From Oscillospiraceae bacterium (GTDB lineage: Bacteria; Bacillota; Clostridia; Oscillospirales; Ruminococcaceae), in NCBI GenBank assembly GCA_016281125.1, contig JAEEIA010000040.1, positions 26,784 through 90,783 on the forward strand: 64,000 nt of DNA, read 5' to 3'. Under the pieces are notes generated by a model. That model did not search any database. It had not been told where the DNA came from and was given only the letters and a program-made list of their open reading frames with translations. The position numbers and the translations under genes are program-made. Positions 1-7,016 of the stretch are shown in pieces (positions within the stretch are counted from its first letter, which is position 1; each line of letters opens with the position of its first letter).

Positions 1-2236
1 GGAAGTCCTCAATCTCCTTCGGATAGAGGTTCTCACCGCCGCGGATGATCATATCCTTGATGCGGCCTGTGATCTTGAAATAGCCGCTCTCCGGCAGTCT
101 GCGTGCGAGGTCGCCGGAATGGAGCCAGCCGTCCTCGTCAATGACAGCGGCGGTTGCCTCCGGCATTTTGTAGTAGCCCTTCATGATATTGTAGCCGCGG
201 GCGCAGAACTCGCCGTCCACGCCGTCCGGAACCTCCTCGCCGGTTTCCGGATCCACAATCTTGCATTCGACGCCGAAAATCGGGCCGCCGACGGTGTTGA
301 CGCGCGCTTCAATCGAGTCGGTCGTCTTGGACATGGTCGTTGCCGGGGATGCCTCGGTCTGACCGTAGGTGATGCAGATTTCCGGCATGTGCATCTTTTC
401 AATGACCTCTTCCATGGTCTTGATCGGGCACGGCGAGCCTGCCATGATGCCCGTTCTCATGTGGGAGAAGTCGGTGCTCGGGAAGTTCTCATGTCCGAGC
501 ATGGCAATGAACATTGTCGGAACGCCGTGGAAGCAGGTGATCTTCTCCTTATTGATGCAGTTCAGACCCTTTCTCGGCGAGAATGCCGTGATCGGGGACA
601 TGGTGACGGCATGCGTCACGGAGGCGGTCATCGCCAGCACCATGCCGAAGCAGTGGAACATCGGCACCTGAATCATCATGCGGTCCTCAGAGGACAGATC
701 CATGCAGTCGCCGATGGCCTTGCCGTTGTTGACGACATTATAATGTGTCAGCATGACGCCCTTCGGGAATCCGGTTGTGCCGGAGGTATACTGCATGTTT
801 GCGACGTCGTCCTTCTTGATTGCGCGGCGGCGGCGCTCGACCTCAGCCAGCGGCACCTCCGTATACTTTGCAACAGCCTCATCCCATGTATAGCAGCCGG
901 GCTGCTTGCTCTCAATGGTAATGACATTTTTGAGGAACGGGAACTTTGCGGATTCCAGCTTGCCCGGCTCGGAATCGGTGATCTCCGGAATCAGCGTCCG
1001 GATAATCTCATTGTAATCGGTACCCTTGTAAGCGTCGATCATAACCAGCGTGTGCGTATCGGACTGCTTGAGCACATACTCGGTTTCGTGGATCTTGTTG
1101 CCGGTATTGAACGTGACGAGCACTGCGCCGATTTTGGTCGTTGCCCAGAATGTGATATACCATGCGGGCACATTGGTTGCCCAGATTGCAACCTTGTCTC
1201 CGGCACCGACGCCCATTGCGATCAGCGCGCGCGCAAAGGTATCGACATCGTCGCGGAACTGCGGATAGGTGCGGGTGTAGTCCAGCTCAGTATAGCGGAA
1301 TGCATACTGATTCGGGAACTGCTCGCAGATGCGGTCGAGCACATCCGGGAAGGTGTAGTCGATCAGGCGCTCCTTCGGCCACGGATAGAAGCCGTTGCCG
1401 CGGTTGCTGACCTGGAGCTCATGCTTATACTTGGTGTGATACTTGGACATGTAGTCTGCAAACTGCGGGAACACGACGGCTGCATCGGAAAGGCCGGGCA
1501 TCCAGCGCTTGACCCATTCCAGCGAGATAAAGCCGGTGTAATTGATACCGGAAAGTGCTGCCATCATGGCATCCAGCGGCAGGTCGCCTCTGCCCATCAT
1601 CTCATAGCGGAGCACGCCGTCCTTGAAGGAACTGTCCTTCGTCTGCACAAACTTGATGTAATTGCCGAGCGTGGAAACGGTTTCCTCCGGCGATTCGCCG
1701 CCGTAGCGGTACGGATGATGCATATCCCACAGCGCCGCGACATGAATGCTGCCGACCTGATCGAGCAGCTTTTTCAGGCGTTTGGTATCACTGAACACGC
1801 CGTTGGTTTCCACCAGCAGCGTCACGTCATGCTTTTCCGCCTCCGGAATCAGGGAGGTCAGCACGGAGGCGAGATAGCTGTCATCGACAACGCCGGTCAC
1901 CTCGCCGTAGCGGTCGCCCAGCACGCGGACATACGGTGCGCCGACAGCCTGTGCCAGCTCCATACATGCGAGAAGCTCTCTGCGGTTCTGTGCTTCATTG
2001 TCCTGCTCGTTCAGGCAGCAGTTGGAGCTGATGCAGGGAATTTCCAGCTTGAGGGATTTCAGCTTTGCAACGGTTTTGGGGAGCATGACGCCGGTGAACG
2101 GCTTGCTGCGGAACGGATCCGCGGGCAGACCGTAGCAGCGGAGCTCGATGCCGTCAAAGCCGAGGTCTTTTGCCATAGAGTATACATCCGGCCACTCAAA
2201 ATCCGGACAGCCCAGCGTGGAAAAACAGATTTTCAT
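1..2236 (-). CDS. TIM-barrel sugar isomerase/epimerase-like domain fused to acyl-CoA synthetase (3' end outside window)
   Basis: The minus frame is open from ATG 2236 to the window edge, 745 codons. It is absent from the ORF track, apparently because no stop is reached. Residues 1-280 begin MKICFSTLGCPDFEW and contain ELRCYG and ALWDMHHPY, as in sugar phosphate isomerase/epimerase (AP-endonuclease-2-like) TIM barrels. From about residue 290 it becomes an AMP-forming acyl-CoA synthetase, with the P-loop YTSGTTGFPKG, then TYGQTEASP, GWLHSGD and GRIKDMIIRGGENLYP. I read the junction codon by codon and it is continuous, with no stop. The RBS TGGGAGG precedes the ATG. The synthetase half should activate a carboxylic acid through an acyl-adenylate to a CoA thioester. 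The barrel's substrate is unknown. Only the C-terminal end of the synthetase is missing. Confidence 0.9.
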   Translation of the reverse strand, partial: MKICFSTLGCPDFEWPDVYSMAKDLGFDGIELRCYGLPADPFRSKPFTGVMLPKTVAKLKSLKLEIPCISSNCCLNEQDNEAQNRRELLACMELAQAVGAPYVRVLGDRYGEVTGVVDDSYLASVLTSLIPEAEKHDVTLLVETNGVFSDTKRLKKLLDQVGSIHVAALWDMHHPYRYGGESPEETVSTLGNYIKFVQTKDSSFKDGVLRYEMMGRGDLPLDAMMAALSGINYTGFISLEWVKRWMPGLSDAAVVFPQFADYMSKYHTKYKHELQVSNRGNGFYPWPKERLIDYTFPDVLDRICEQFPNQYAFRYTELDYTRTYPQFRDDVDTFARALIAMGVGAGDKVAIWATNVPAWYITFWATTKIGAVLVTFNTGNKIHETEYVLKQSDTHTLVMIDAYKGTDYNEIIRTLIPEITDSEPGKLESAKFPFLKNVITIESKQPGCYTWDEAVAKYTEVPLAEVERRRRAIKKDDVANMQYTSGTTGFPKGVMLTHYNVVNNGKAIGDCMDLSSEDRMMIQVPMFHCFGMVLAMTASVTHAVTMSPITAFSPRKGLNCINKEKITCFHGVPTMFIAMLGHENFPSTDFSHMRTGIMAGSPCPIKTMEEVIEKMHMPEICITYGQTEASPATTMSKTTDSIEARVNTVGGPIFGVECKIVDPETGEEVPDGVDGEFCARGYNIMKGYYKMPEATAAVIDEDGWLHSGDLARRLPESGYFKITGRIKDMIIRGGENLYPKEIEDF

Positions 2237-2475
2237 AATGATACCTCCCAGTATCTGCGCAATAAAAAACGGTGTGAAGCCTGCTCAGACCTCACACCGT
2301 TGATTATGCATGATTTCGGACTTTTCCGCATGTATCATTCCGAAACGCCCGTGCACAACGAAGCAGGCCTGTGACAATCTGCCAAGACCGTAAGTCGAAG
2401 GACGAGCGTAAATACATCGTACATGGAAAACATCCCTTTCCGCCGGATACAGCAAGACCGTTCCGGCAACTGATA
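2237..2475 (-). promoter_or_regulatory. long structured 5' leader of the fusion gene
   Basis: About 240 nt separate the predicted transcription start from the ATG. A 5' hairpin pairs GCCGGA with TCCGGC, a small one pairs GGAAA with TTTCC, and a terminator-like hairpin ends the leader. The loop of that hairpin contains AGCAGGC, which complements GCCTGCT upstream in the leader (+ strand 2361-2367), a possible pseudoknot or competing fold. A small frame ending in MHNQRCEV stops with TGA at 2287-2285 inside the hairpin, so a translating ribosome would cover its 5' arm. I saw no T-box, SAM, TPP or FMN signature. It could also be a free-standing small RNA. Confidence 0.5.
2262..2301 (-). terminator. 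leader terminator/attenuator hairpin
   Basis: On the minus strand AACGGTGTGA pairs perfectly with TCACACCGTT (10 bp, 14-nt loop). TTTTATT follows directly, about 25 bases before the start codon of the fusion gene. A terminator in this place suggests attenuation. Confidence 0.7.
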
Positions 2476-2480
2476 GCAAT

Positions 2481-2509
2481 ATTATAGCACACGCGACAGG
2501 GTTTGTCAA
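2481..2509 (-). promoter_or_regulatory. sigma-A promoter for the leader and fusion gene
   Basis: Minus strand: TTGACA (2509-2504), a 17-base spacer and TATAAT (2486-2481). This is a perfect consensus promoter. Confidence 0.85.
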
Positions 2510-2654
2510 GGATTTGTCAATCTCCCGCGCAGATTTCGGCAGATTCAACAGTAATCCGTGCAGGATGCGTCTGCGTTTCAGCGAGATAAAGCGAAAAAGC
2601 CCTGCGCTTTTTTCGGCATCCGGCACGGAAAGATAAAATAAAATCAAAATGATA

Positions 2655-2683
2655 TTGACTTTTTGTGCAGTTTCGTGTATAAT
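2655..2683 (+). promoter_or_regulatory. sigma-A promoter for the DUF1508 gene
   Basis: TTGACT, 17-base spacer, TATAAT, about 65 bases upstream of the ATG at 2748. Confidence 0.8.
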
Positions 2684-2747
2684 AGAGTCAGCGGCTGCGT
2701 TTGAATGTGATACAGCCGGAGATTTTGAAAACAGGAGGATCAAGGAA

Positions 2748-3119
2748 ATGGGCAAATATCTGATCAAAACGACCAAGACCGGGATCAAGTTTGATCTGAA
2801 GGCCGGCAACGGTGAGGTCATCGCAACCTCTGAGGTGTATACCACTGAGAAGGCATGCCGCGCCGGTATCGCAAGCGTGCAGCGCAATGCGCCGATTGCA
2901 GCGGTGGAAAACCAGACGGTCGAGGGCTTTGCCAAGGAAAAGCACCCGAAGTTTGAGATCTACAACGACAAGGCAGGCGAATTCCGTTTCCGTCTGAAGG
3001 CAACCAACGGTCAGATCATTGCGGTCAGCGAAGGCTACAAGGCTCTGAGCGGATGCATGAACGGCATCGAATCCGTCAAGAAAAATGCCGATTCCGAAAT
3101 CGTGAAGCAGGAAGCATAA
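2748..3119 (+). CDS. YegP/DUF1508 family protein, two tandem repeats
   Basis: A 123-residue soluble protein. I start it at ATG 2748, which follows ACAGGAGGATCAAGGAA; the longer ORF start at 2649 lies upstream of the promoter. It contains two copies of the DUF1508 unit, residues ~1-55 and ~65-115. Both share the pattern F.LKA.NG..IA.SE.Y......C..GI.SV..NA. The biochemical role of this family is not established. The next gene follows after 34 bases and ends at a hairpin, so the two are probably cotranscribed. Confidence 0.85.
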   Translation: MGKYLIKTTKTGIKFDLKAGNGEVIATSEVYTTEKACRAGIASVQRNAPIAAVENQTVEGFAKEKHPKFEIYNDKAGEFRFRLKATNGQIIAVSEGYKALSGCMNGIESVKKNADSEIVKQEA

Positions 3120-3153
3120 GCATTCTGTGATACAAAAATCTGGAGGTATTACA

Positions 3154-3444
3154 ATGGCACTGGATATTAAGGCTGAGATCGAAAAAATCATTGCGCAGGT
3201 GACCAAGGACGGTGACCTGAAAGAAAAGTTCATGAAGGATCCGGCAGCGACCGTCCGCGGACTGGTCGGCGATCAGGCGGATGACGATACCATCAAGAAG
3301 ATCATCGAGATGGTCAAGGAAGCAATCGGCAAGAGCGGCGGCCTGAGCGGCCTCGGCGAGAAGATTACCGGCGTACTCGGCAGCATCCTCGGCAAGAAGG
3401 ATGATGACAACGACGACAAGAAGGAAGAAAAGAAGGACGAATAA
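3154..3444 (+). CDS. small acidic helical protein of unknown function
   Basis: 96 residues, starting at ATG 3154 behind GGAGGTATTACA rather than at the ORF-track start 3127. The N-terminal 65 residues look helical, with a KFMKDPAATVRGLVG segment that recalls short Clostridia proteins and, more loosely, nitrile-hydratase-type leader segments. A glycine-rich stretch (GKSGGLSGLGEKITG) follows, then a charged Asp/Lys/Glu tail. There is no signal peptide, membrane segment or catalytic motif. I do not recognise a function. No modification enzyme lies nearby, which argues against a peptide precursor. Confidence 0.75.
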   Translation: MALDIKAEIEKIIAQVTKDGDLKEKFMKDPAATVRGLVGDQADDDTIKKIIEMVKEAIGKSGGLSGLGEKITGVLGSILGKKDDDNDDKKEEKKDE

Positions 3445-3460
3445 TCCGCTGATAAGTGCC

Positions 3461-3490
3461 AAGCGCTTCGGGGAAAACCCGGAGCGCTTT
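3461..3490 (+). terminator. hairpin terminator after the small-protein pair
   Basis: AAGCGCTTCGGG pairs with CCCGGAGCGCTT (one T-G pair) around a GAAAA loop. The following bases, TTGCCTTTCT, are only moderately T-rich. Confidence 0.65.
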
Positions 3491-3557
3491 GCCTTTCTCA
3501 GCGGAGAATCCGCATCCGGCAGTGCCTTTCAGACAGCCATAAAAAATTTGCGGAGCA

Positions 3558-3584
3558 TGTGACCAAACAGAAGGTTTTTCCGTC
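3558..3584 (+). promoter_or_regulatory. possible ECF-type promoter of the sigma factor operon
   Basis: TGTGAC, 17 bases, CGTC, lying 27 bases before the start codon. It resembles the TGAAAC/CGTC elements used by SigW- and SigM-type factors. No good TATAAT is present here, so self-activation by the encoded sigma factor is a fair inference. Confidence 0.4.
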
Positions 3585-3610
3585 TGTGGGTGTAAAGGAG
3601 GTCAGAACGC

Positions 3611-4174
3611 ATGACAGCAGAGGATCAGCGGCTGGTTGCTATGTTTGAGTCCCGGGACGAACAGGCAATCGCAGAGGCCGAAAAAAACTACGGCGGATTC
3701 TGTTACAGCATTGCCTACCGCATTTTGCAGAATGTACAGGATGCGGAAGAATGTGTGAATGACGCAATGCTCCGTATCTGGAATGCAATTCCGCCTGCCA
3801 AACCCGACAGCCTGCGGGCTTTTGTCATCACACTGACAAGAAGGCTCGCACTTGACCGGTACGATGCGCACCGTGCGGCAAAACGCGGCGCCGGTCAGAC
3901 GAATATCCCGCTGGAAACGCTCTCCGGCAGTCTGACATCGACAGCGGACCCCGCGCGCACAGCAGAGCAGAAGATGCTCCGCGAGGCACTCGGCAGATTC
4001 CTTTCCGGTCTGCCGAAGGACACCCGCATCATGTTTGTGGAGCGTTACTGGTATATGCTGTCCGTGCGCGAGATTGCAGAGCATCACGGTGTCAGTCAGA
4101 GCCGTGTGAAAATGTCACTGTCGCGCACCAGGAAAAAGCTGGAGAATTTTCTGATGGAGGAGGAACTGCTATGA
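3611..4174 (+). CDS. ECF-family RNA polymerase sigma factor
   Basis: 187 residues, usual for an ECF sigma factor. Region 2 lies at ~20-90 (YSIAYRILQNVQDAEECVND, then LRAFVITLTRRLALDRYD). Region 4 lies at ~125-180, with the helix-turn-helix VREIAEHHGVSQSRVKMSLSR. The start follows AAAGGAGGTC. Its last codons overlap the ATG of the next gene by 4 bases (ATGA), which implies translational coupling and a sigma/anti-sigma pair. It should direct polymerase to a small regulon, probably including its own promoter. Confidence 0.9.
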   Translation: MTAEDQRLVAMFESRDEQAIAEAEKNYGGFCYSIAYRILQNVQDAEECVNDAMLRIWNAIPPAKPDSLRAFVITLTRRLALDRYDAHRAAKRGAGQTNIPLETLSGSLTSTADPARTAEQKMLREALGRFLSGLPKDTRIMFVERYWYMLSVREIAEHHGVSQSRVKMSLSRTRKKLENFLMEEELL

Positions 4175-5571
4175 ATGACAGAGAGCTTTACCGGCTGATG
4201 GAACTGATTCCGGAAGCATACACAGAGGAAACTGCGGATTTTCTGAAAATACACAGCGCAGATGACTGTATGGCAAAGCCCGCACCGGTCATCCGGAAGA
4301 ATACACAGGGGCTGCAAAACAACATCCTCTGGCGGATCCTGCTCCCGACCGGTGCTGCTGCCTGTCTGGCCGTTCTGGTTTTCGCGGGCATCCGGACCGG
4401 GCTGCATGAAAAGCCGGTGACAGAATCGTCCTCCGTACCCGAAATGACGGCTGTTGCTGCACAGACCGGAACGACGTCCGCGGAAACATCCCGTACCGAG
4501 GCAGCCGTACTGTACACCGAAGCCGTCAAGCAGACTGTCGTTCGTCAGGAGCGTACCGCCCCGGTGCAGAGCGGAACAACCGCCGTGACAGCAACCGAAA
4601 GCCGGCAGTCCGCAGACAGTGAACAGACAGTCGCCCGGACTGCGGCCGCGCAGGAAAAAGCAACTGAGCCGGCAGCAACTGCCGAACCCGCCCCGCAGCC
4701 TGACCCGCGCTATCAGCCGGGGGATGTCAATATGGACGGAACGGTGGATCTTTCAGACGCACAGATTCTTTATAAGGAGTATGTGGCCGTCGTCATTGAG
4801 GGCGGCGAAAGCATTCTGACCCCGCAGCAGATTGCGCTGGGGGATGTTTATCCGAATACGAAAGACGATAATCTGGATGTATACTTGGCAAGACTGCACG
4901 GTATAACAAGGCCTGAAGGAATAATCATGACAGACTATCTGATCAGCTATCAGGATTTCACTCTGATTATGGACTACCATACGTACAGTGTGGCGGGCTT
5001 TGACATGGGCGGCATGAATGTGTTGGAATATGCCGCGTATCTCGGTCTGCCGCCGGAGGAACCAGAGCTCCGTTACGCCGGAGAAACCGTTACCATGCGG
5101 GGCGATTCGCTCTCGAAGGACAGCGTAACCGTCAGAAGCCTCGGCAGCTTTCCGGTCAGCACCGAAAGATGGGAGATGACATATGCTTCGGTGGAATCCT
5201 GCGGTGATTTCACGATCATGTATGACGGCAAGGGCGACCTCGCAGGCCGCGGAGTCACCCTCTACGGTAGAATCAGTCAGGGAAAAAGGCATACGGACGA
5301 GTATTCGGAGGATTGGGAACGCAGCGCTGCGGATGGAGGCATGGAAAAACACGCTGTCGGTGACACGGCAGTTTACCTGGATCGGGATTCTTACGGCACC
5401 AGCAGCCGCCGGAACAAAGAAGCATCGTGCTATGATACCATAGCATTGGAGTGGAGAAACGGCGATTATCTGATATCCGTCAGTACACACAGTCAGGAAC
5501 CGTTTGAAACGTATCCGGATGAGATTCTGGAGCAGATCATTGCAGATTTTGTTGTCATTCCGGCGAAATGA
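4171..5571 (+). CDS. anti-sigma-like single-pass membrane protein with extracellular dockerin-like module
   Basis: 466 residues. Residues 1-49 are cytoplasmic and charged, suitable for holding the sigma factor. Residues ~50-75 form one membrane segment (PTGAAACLAVLVFAGI). Residues ~78-175 are a Thr/Ala/Glu stalk. Residues ~183-245 resemble a dockerin: GDVNMDGTVDLSDAQ is a good calcium loop, but the second loop, GDVYPNTKDDN, is degenerate. Residues ~250-466 are an unassigned extracellular domain. In cellulolytic clostridia, RsgI-type anti-sigma factors display carbohydrate-sensing modules outside. This protein has a similar layout but no RsgI N-terminal signature that I can recognise. The anti-sigma role is inferred from coupling and topology. 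Confidence 0.75.
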   Translation: MNDRELYRLMELIPEAYTEETADFLKIHSADDCMAKPAPVIRKNTQGLQNNILWRILLPTGAAACLAVLVFAGIRTGLHEKPVTESSSVPEMTAVAAQTGTTSAETSRTEAAVLYTEAVKQTVVRQERTAPVQSGTTAVTATESRQSADSEQTVARTAAAQEKATEPAATAEPAPQPDPRYQPGDVNMDGTVDLSDAQILYKEYVAVVIEGGESILTPQQIALGDVYPNTKDDNLDVYLARLHGITRPEGIIMTDYLISYQDFTLIMDYHTYSVAGFDMGGMNVLEYAAYLGLPPEEPELRYAGETVTMRGDSLSKDSVTVRSLGSFPVSTERWEMTYASVESCGDFTIMYDGKGDLAGRGVTLYGRISQGKRHTDEYSEDWERSAADGGMEKHAVGDTAVYLDRDSYGTSSRRNKEASCYDTIALEWRNGDYLISVSTHSQEPFETYPDEILEQIIADFVVIPAK

Positions 5572-5586
5572 ATACAATAAATATAA

Positions 5587-5614
5587 GGGGCGCTGATGTA
5601 ATAATCAGCGCCCC
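5587..5614 (+). terminator. strong hairpin after the sigma/anti-sigma operon
   Basis: GGGGCGCTGAT pairs with ATCAGCGCCCC (11 bp) 16 bases after the stop. No T-run follows, so it may stabilise the mRNA end as well as terminate. Confidence 0.6.
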
Positions 5615-5630
5615 ACAGCTTGTAGAAAAA

Positions 5631-5819
5631 GGTATCGCTGCGCGAGGATTCATAATGAGGGCTCTGCCCTCAAGCTCCTGCTGGGGATATATCCCCAGAC
5701 CCCATTTTGTATATAAATGACGAAGCTGCGAACTTATCATCAAAGTGGGATTCCAAAGGGATAGTATCCCTTTGGCGGGTTTGGGCGGAGCCCATTATCA
5801 ATCATCGCGGAGCGATACC
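5631..5819. repeat. interspersed palindromic element, copy 1
   Basis: 189 bp bounded by imperfect inverted ends: GGTATCGCTGCGCGAGGATT on the left, and GGTATCGCTCCGCGATGATT read from the right on the other strand. The pairing extends into ATAATG. Inside are two perfect hairpins: CTGGGGATATATCCCCAG (5681-5698), and CCAAAGGGATA/TATCCCTTTGG (5753-5775). Related copies lie at 54026-54220 and 59146-59205. It contains no convincing ORF. The element starts 4 bases past the stop of the phosphoesterase gene and may serve as its transcription end. Confidence 0.75.
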
Positions 5820-5823
5820 GTTG

Positions 5824-6381
5824 TCACAGCACGGGTGTTCCCGCCTGCCAGGTGCGGTATACAGCACCGTCAATCGTTTTCCACGTAAACACGCCGTTTT
5901 CCAGAGCTATATAACTGTTTTTTGAACCGTCCTTCGGGATTGACACGGAGCCGGGATTCAGGCAGACATGCCCGCCGGCCTCCGCGCAGAGCGGCACATG
6001 CGTATGCCCGTACAGCAGAATATCCCCCTGCCGCAGCTTCGGCAGATTGTCCGCATTCCAGACATGTCCGTGCGTTGCGAAGATCTGCACGGCGCCCTCG
6101 GAAATCAGCGCGTAATCCGCAAGCACCGGGAAATCCAGCACCATCTGATCGACCTCCGCCTCGCAGTTGCCGCGCACACAGAGAATGCGGTCAGCCAGCG
6201 GATTCAGCAGCGAAATCACCGTTTTTGGCGCATATTCCTGCGGCAGATCGTTGCGCGGCCCGTGATAGAGCAGATCCCCGAGCAGCAGCAGACGGTCTGC
6301 CTGTTCTGCGGCAAAGCGCTCTGTCAGCAGTCTGCAAAAATGCGCAGAGCCGTGAATATCCGATGCAATCATCCATTTCAT
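5824..6381 (-). CDS. yfcE: YfcE/MJ0936-type metallophosphoesterase
   Basis: 185 residues, usual size for YfcE-like phosphodiesterases. The five metal-binding blocks are all visible: SDIHG near the N-terminus, GDLLYHGPRND, GNCEAEVD, ATHGHVW and GHTHVP. It should hydrolyse a small phosphodiester with a two-metal centre in the cytoplasm. The physiological substrate of the family is uncertain. Its ATG overlaps the stop of the upstream gene (ATGA), so it is the last gene of a three-gene minus-strand operon. Confidence 0.9.
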   Translation of the reverse strand: MKWMIASDIHGSAHFCRLLTERFAAEQADRLLLLGDLLYHGPRNDLPQEYAPKTVISLLNPLADRILCVRGNCEAEVDQMVLDFPVLADYALISEGAVQIFATHGHVWNADNLPKLRQGDILLYGHTHVPLCAEAGGHVCLNPGSVSIPKDGSKNSYIALENGVFTWKTIDGAVYRTWQAGTPVL

Positions 6382-7016
6382 TCTGCGGATGCTCCTTTCG
6401 TGCTTCTGACCGGCAGCCGGATGACCGTTTTCAGCTTGTCCGGTGCGGTCTTTCGCGGGTCGGAGAGGTAAATCTCATGATGCTGCCGCCCGCTTTCAAA
6501 ATCAGTCTGATATCCGTTTTCCTGCATGAACTGCTCCATGCGTGCTATGGTCGCAGGCTCATCGTCATAGGAGCCGATGTGCATGATCTGCACGCAGAGC
6601 CCCTCTGTAATCTGCCGCAGCTCCACATCGGAGCAATCCAGCTTTTTCTTTTTCAGCACAGTTTCCCGCGCCCACTGCACATCTGCCTCCGTGATGAAAT
6701 CCGGCAGACGGATGACAGACACCCATTCCAGCACGGATTTATCCGTCAGCACGGCGCCGTTCAGATTCCAGAAGCCCTCCAGCGGCGGCACGACATATTC
6801 ATAGAAGCCCTTGATGCGGTAGTCGGTCTTATAGCTCATTTTCAGCGTATAGGCGACCGCATACAGTTCAGCCAGCGCGGTTTGGTATGCGCCGTCCGGC
6901 TCGTTCGGATCGCCCCTGCCCGTGACGGCCAGAAACTGCGCAGCCGGAACTGTGACGATCGACGGTACATTTTTCGGCAGATAGAATTCCTTGTATTCTT
7001 TCTTGAAATCAAACAT
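6378..7016 (-). CDS. GyrI-like small-molecule-binding domain protein
   Basis: 212 residues resembling stand-alone GyrI-like (SOUL/AraC effector-binding fold) proteins. Supporting segments are AAQFLAVTGRGDPNEPDGAY, the YKTDYRIKGFYEYVVPPLEG block, and CVQIMHIGSYDDEP near residue 145. There is no DNA-binding domain. Members bind or hydrolyse small compounds, and the ligand here cannot be read from sequence. The gene overlaps both neighbours, which supports a tightly coupled operon. Confidence 0.8.
   Translation of the reverse strand: MFDFKKEYKEFYLPKNVPSIVTVPAAQFLAVTGRGDPNEPDGAYQTALAELYAVAYTLKMSYKTDYRIKGFYEYVVPPLEGFWNLNGAVLTDKSVLEWVSVIRLPDFITEADVQWARETVLKKKKLDCSDVELRQITEGLCVQIMHIGSYDDEPATIARMEQFMQENGYQTDFESGRQHHEIYLSDPRKTAPDKLKTVIRLPVRSTKGASAE

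Noticed and set aside
119-2374. 751-residue plus-strand ORF
   Set aside because: Antisense shadow of the fusion gene; it lacks any recognisable domain and covers the real minus-strand codons.
2262-2475. 6S RNA, SRP RNA or T-box in the leader
   Set aside because: I could not find the conserved bases of SRP RNA or the T-box, and the 6S bubble layout is not evident by eye.
2285-2935. 216-residue minus-strand ORF spanning the divergent promoters
   Set aside because: Runs through both promoters and the leader. Only its last ~17 codons are considered, as a possible leader peptide.
5631-5819. Remnant of an insertion sequence encoding a transposase
   Set aside because: No transposase-like frame in any copy. 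Only ends and hairpins are shared.
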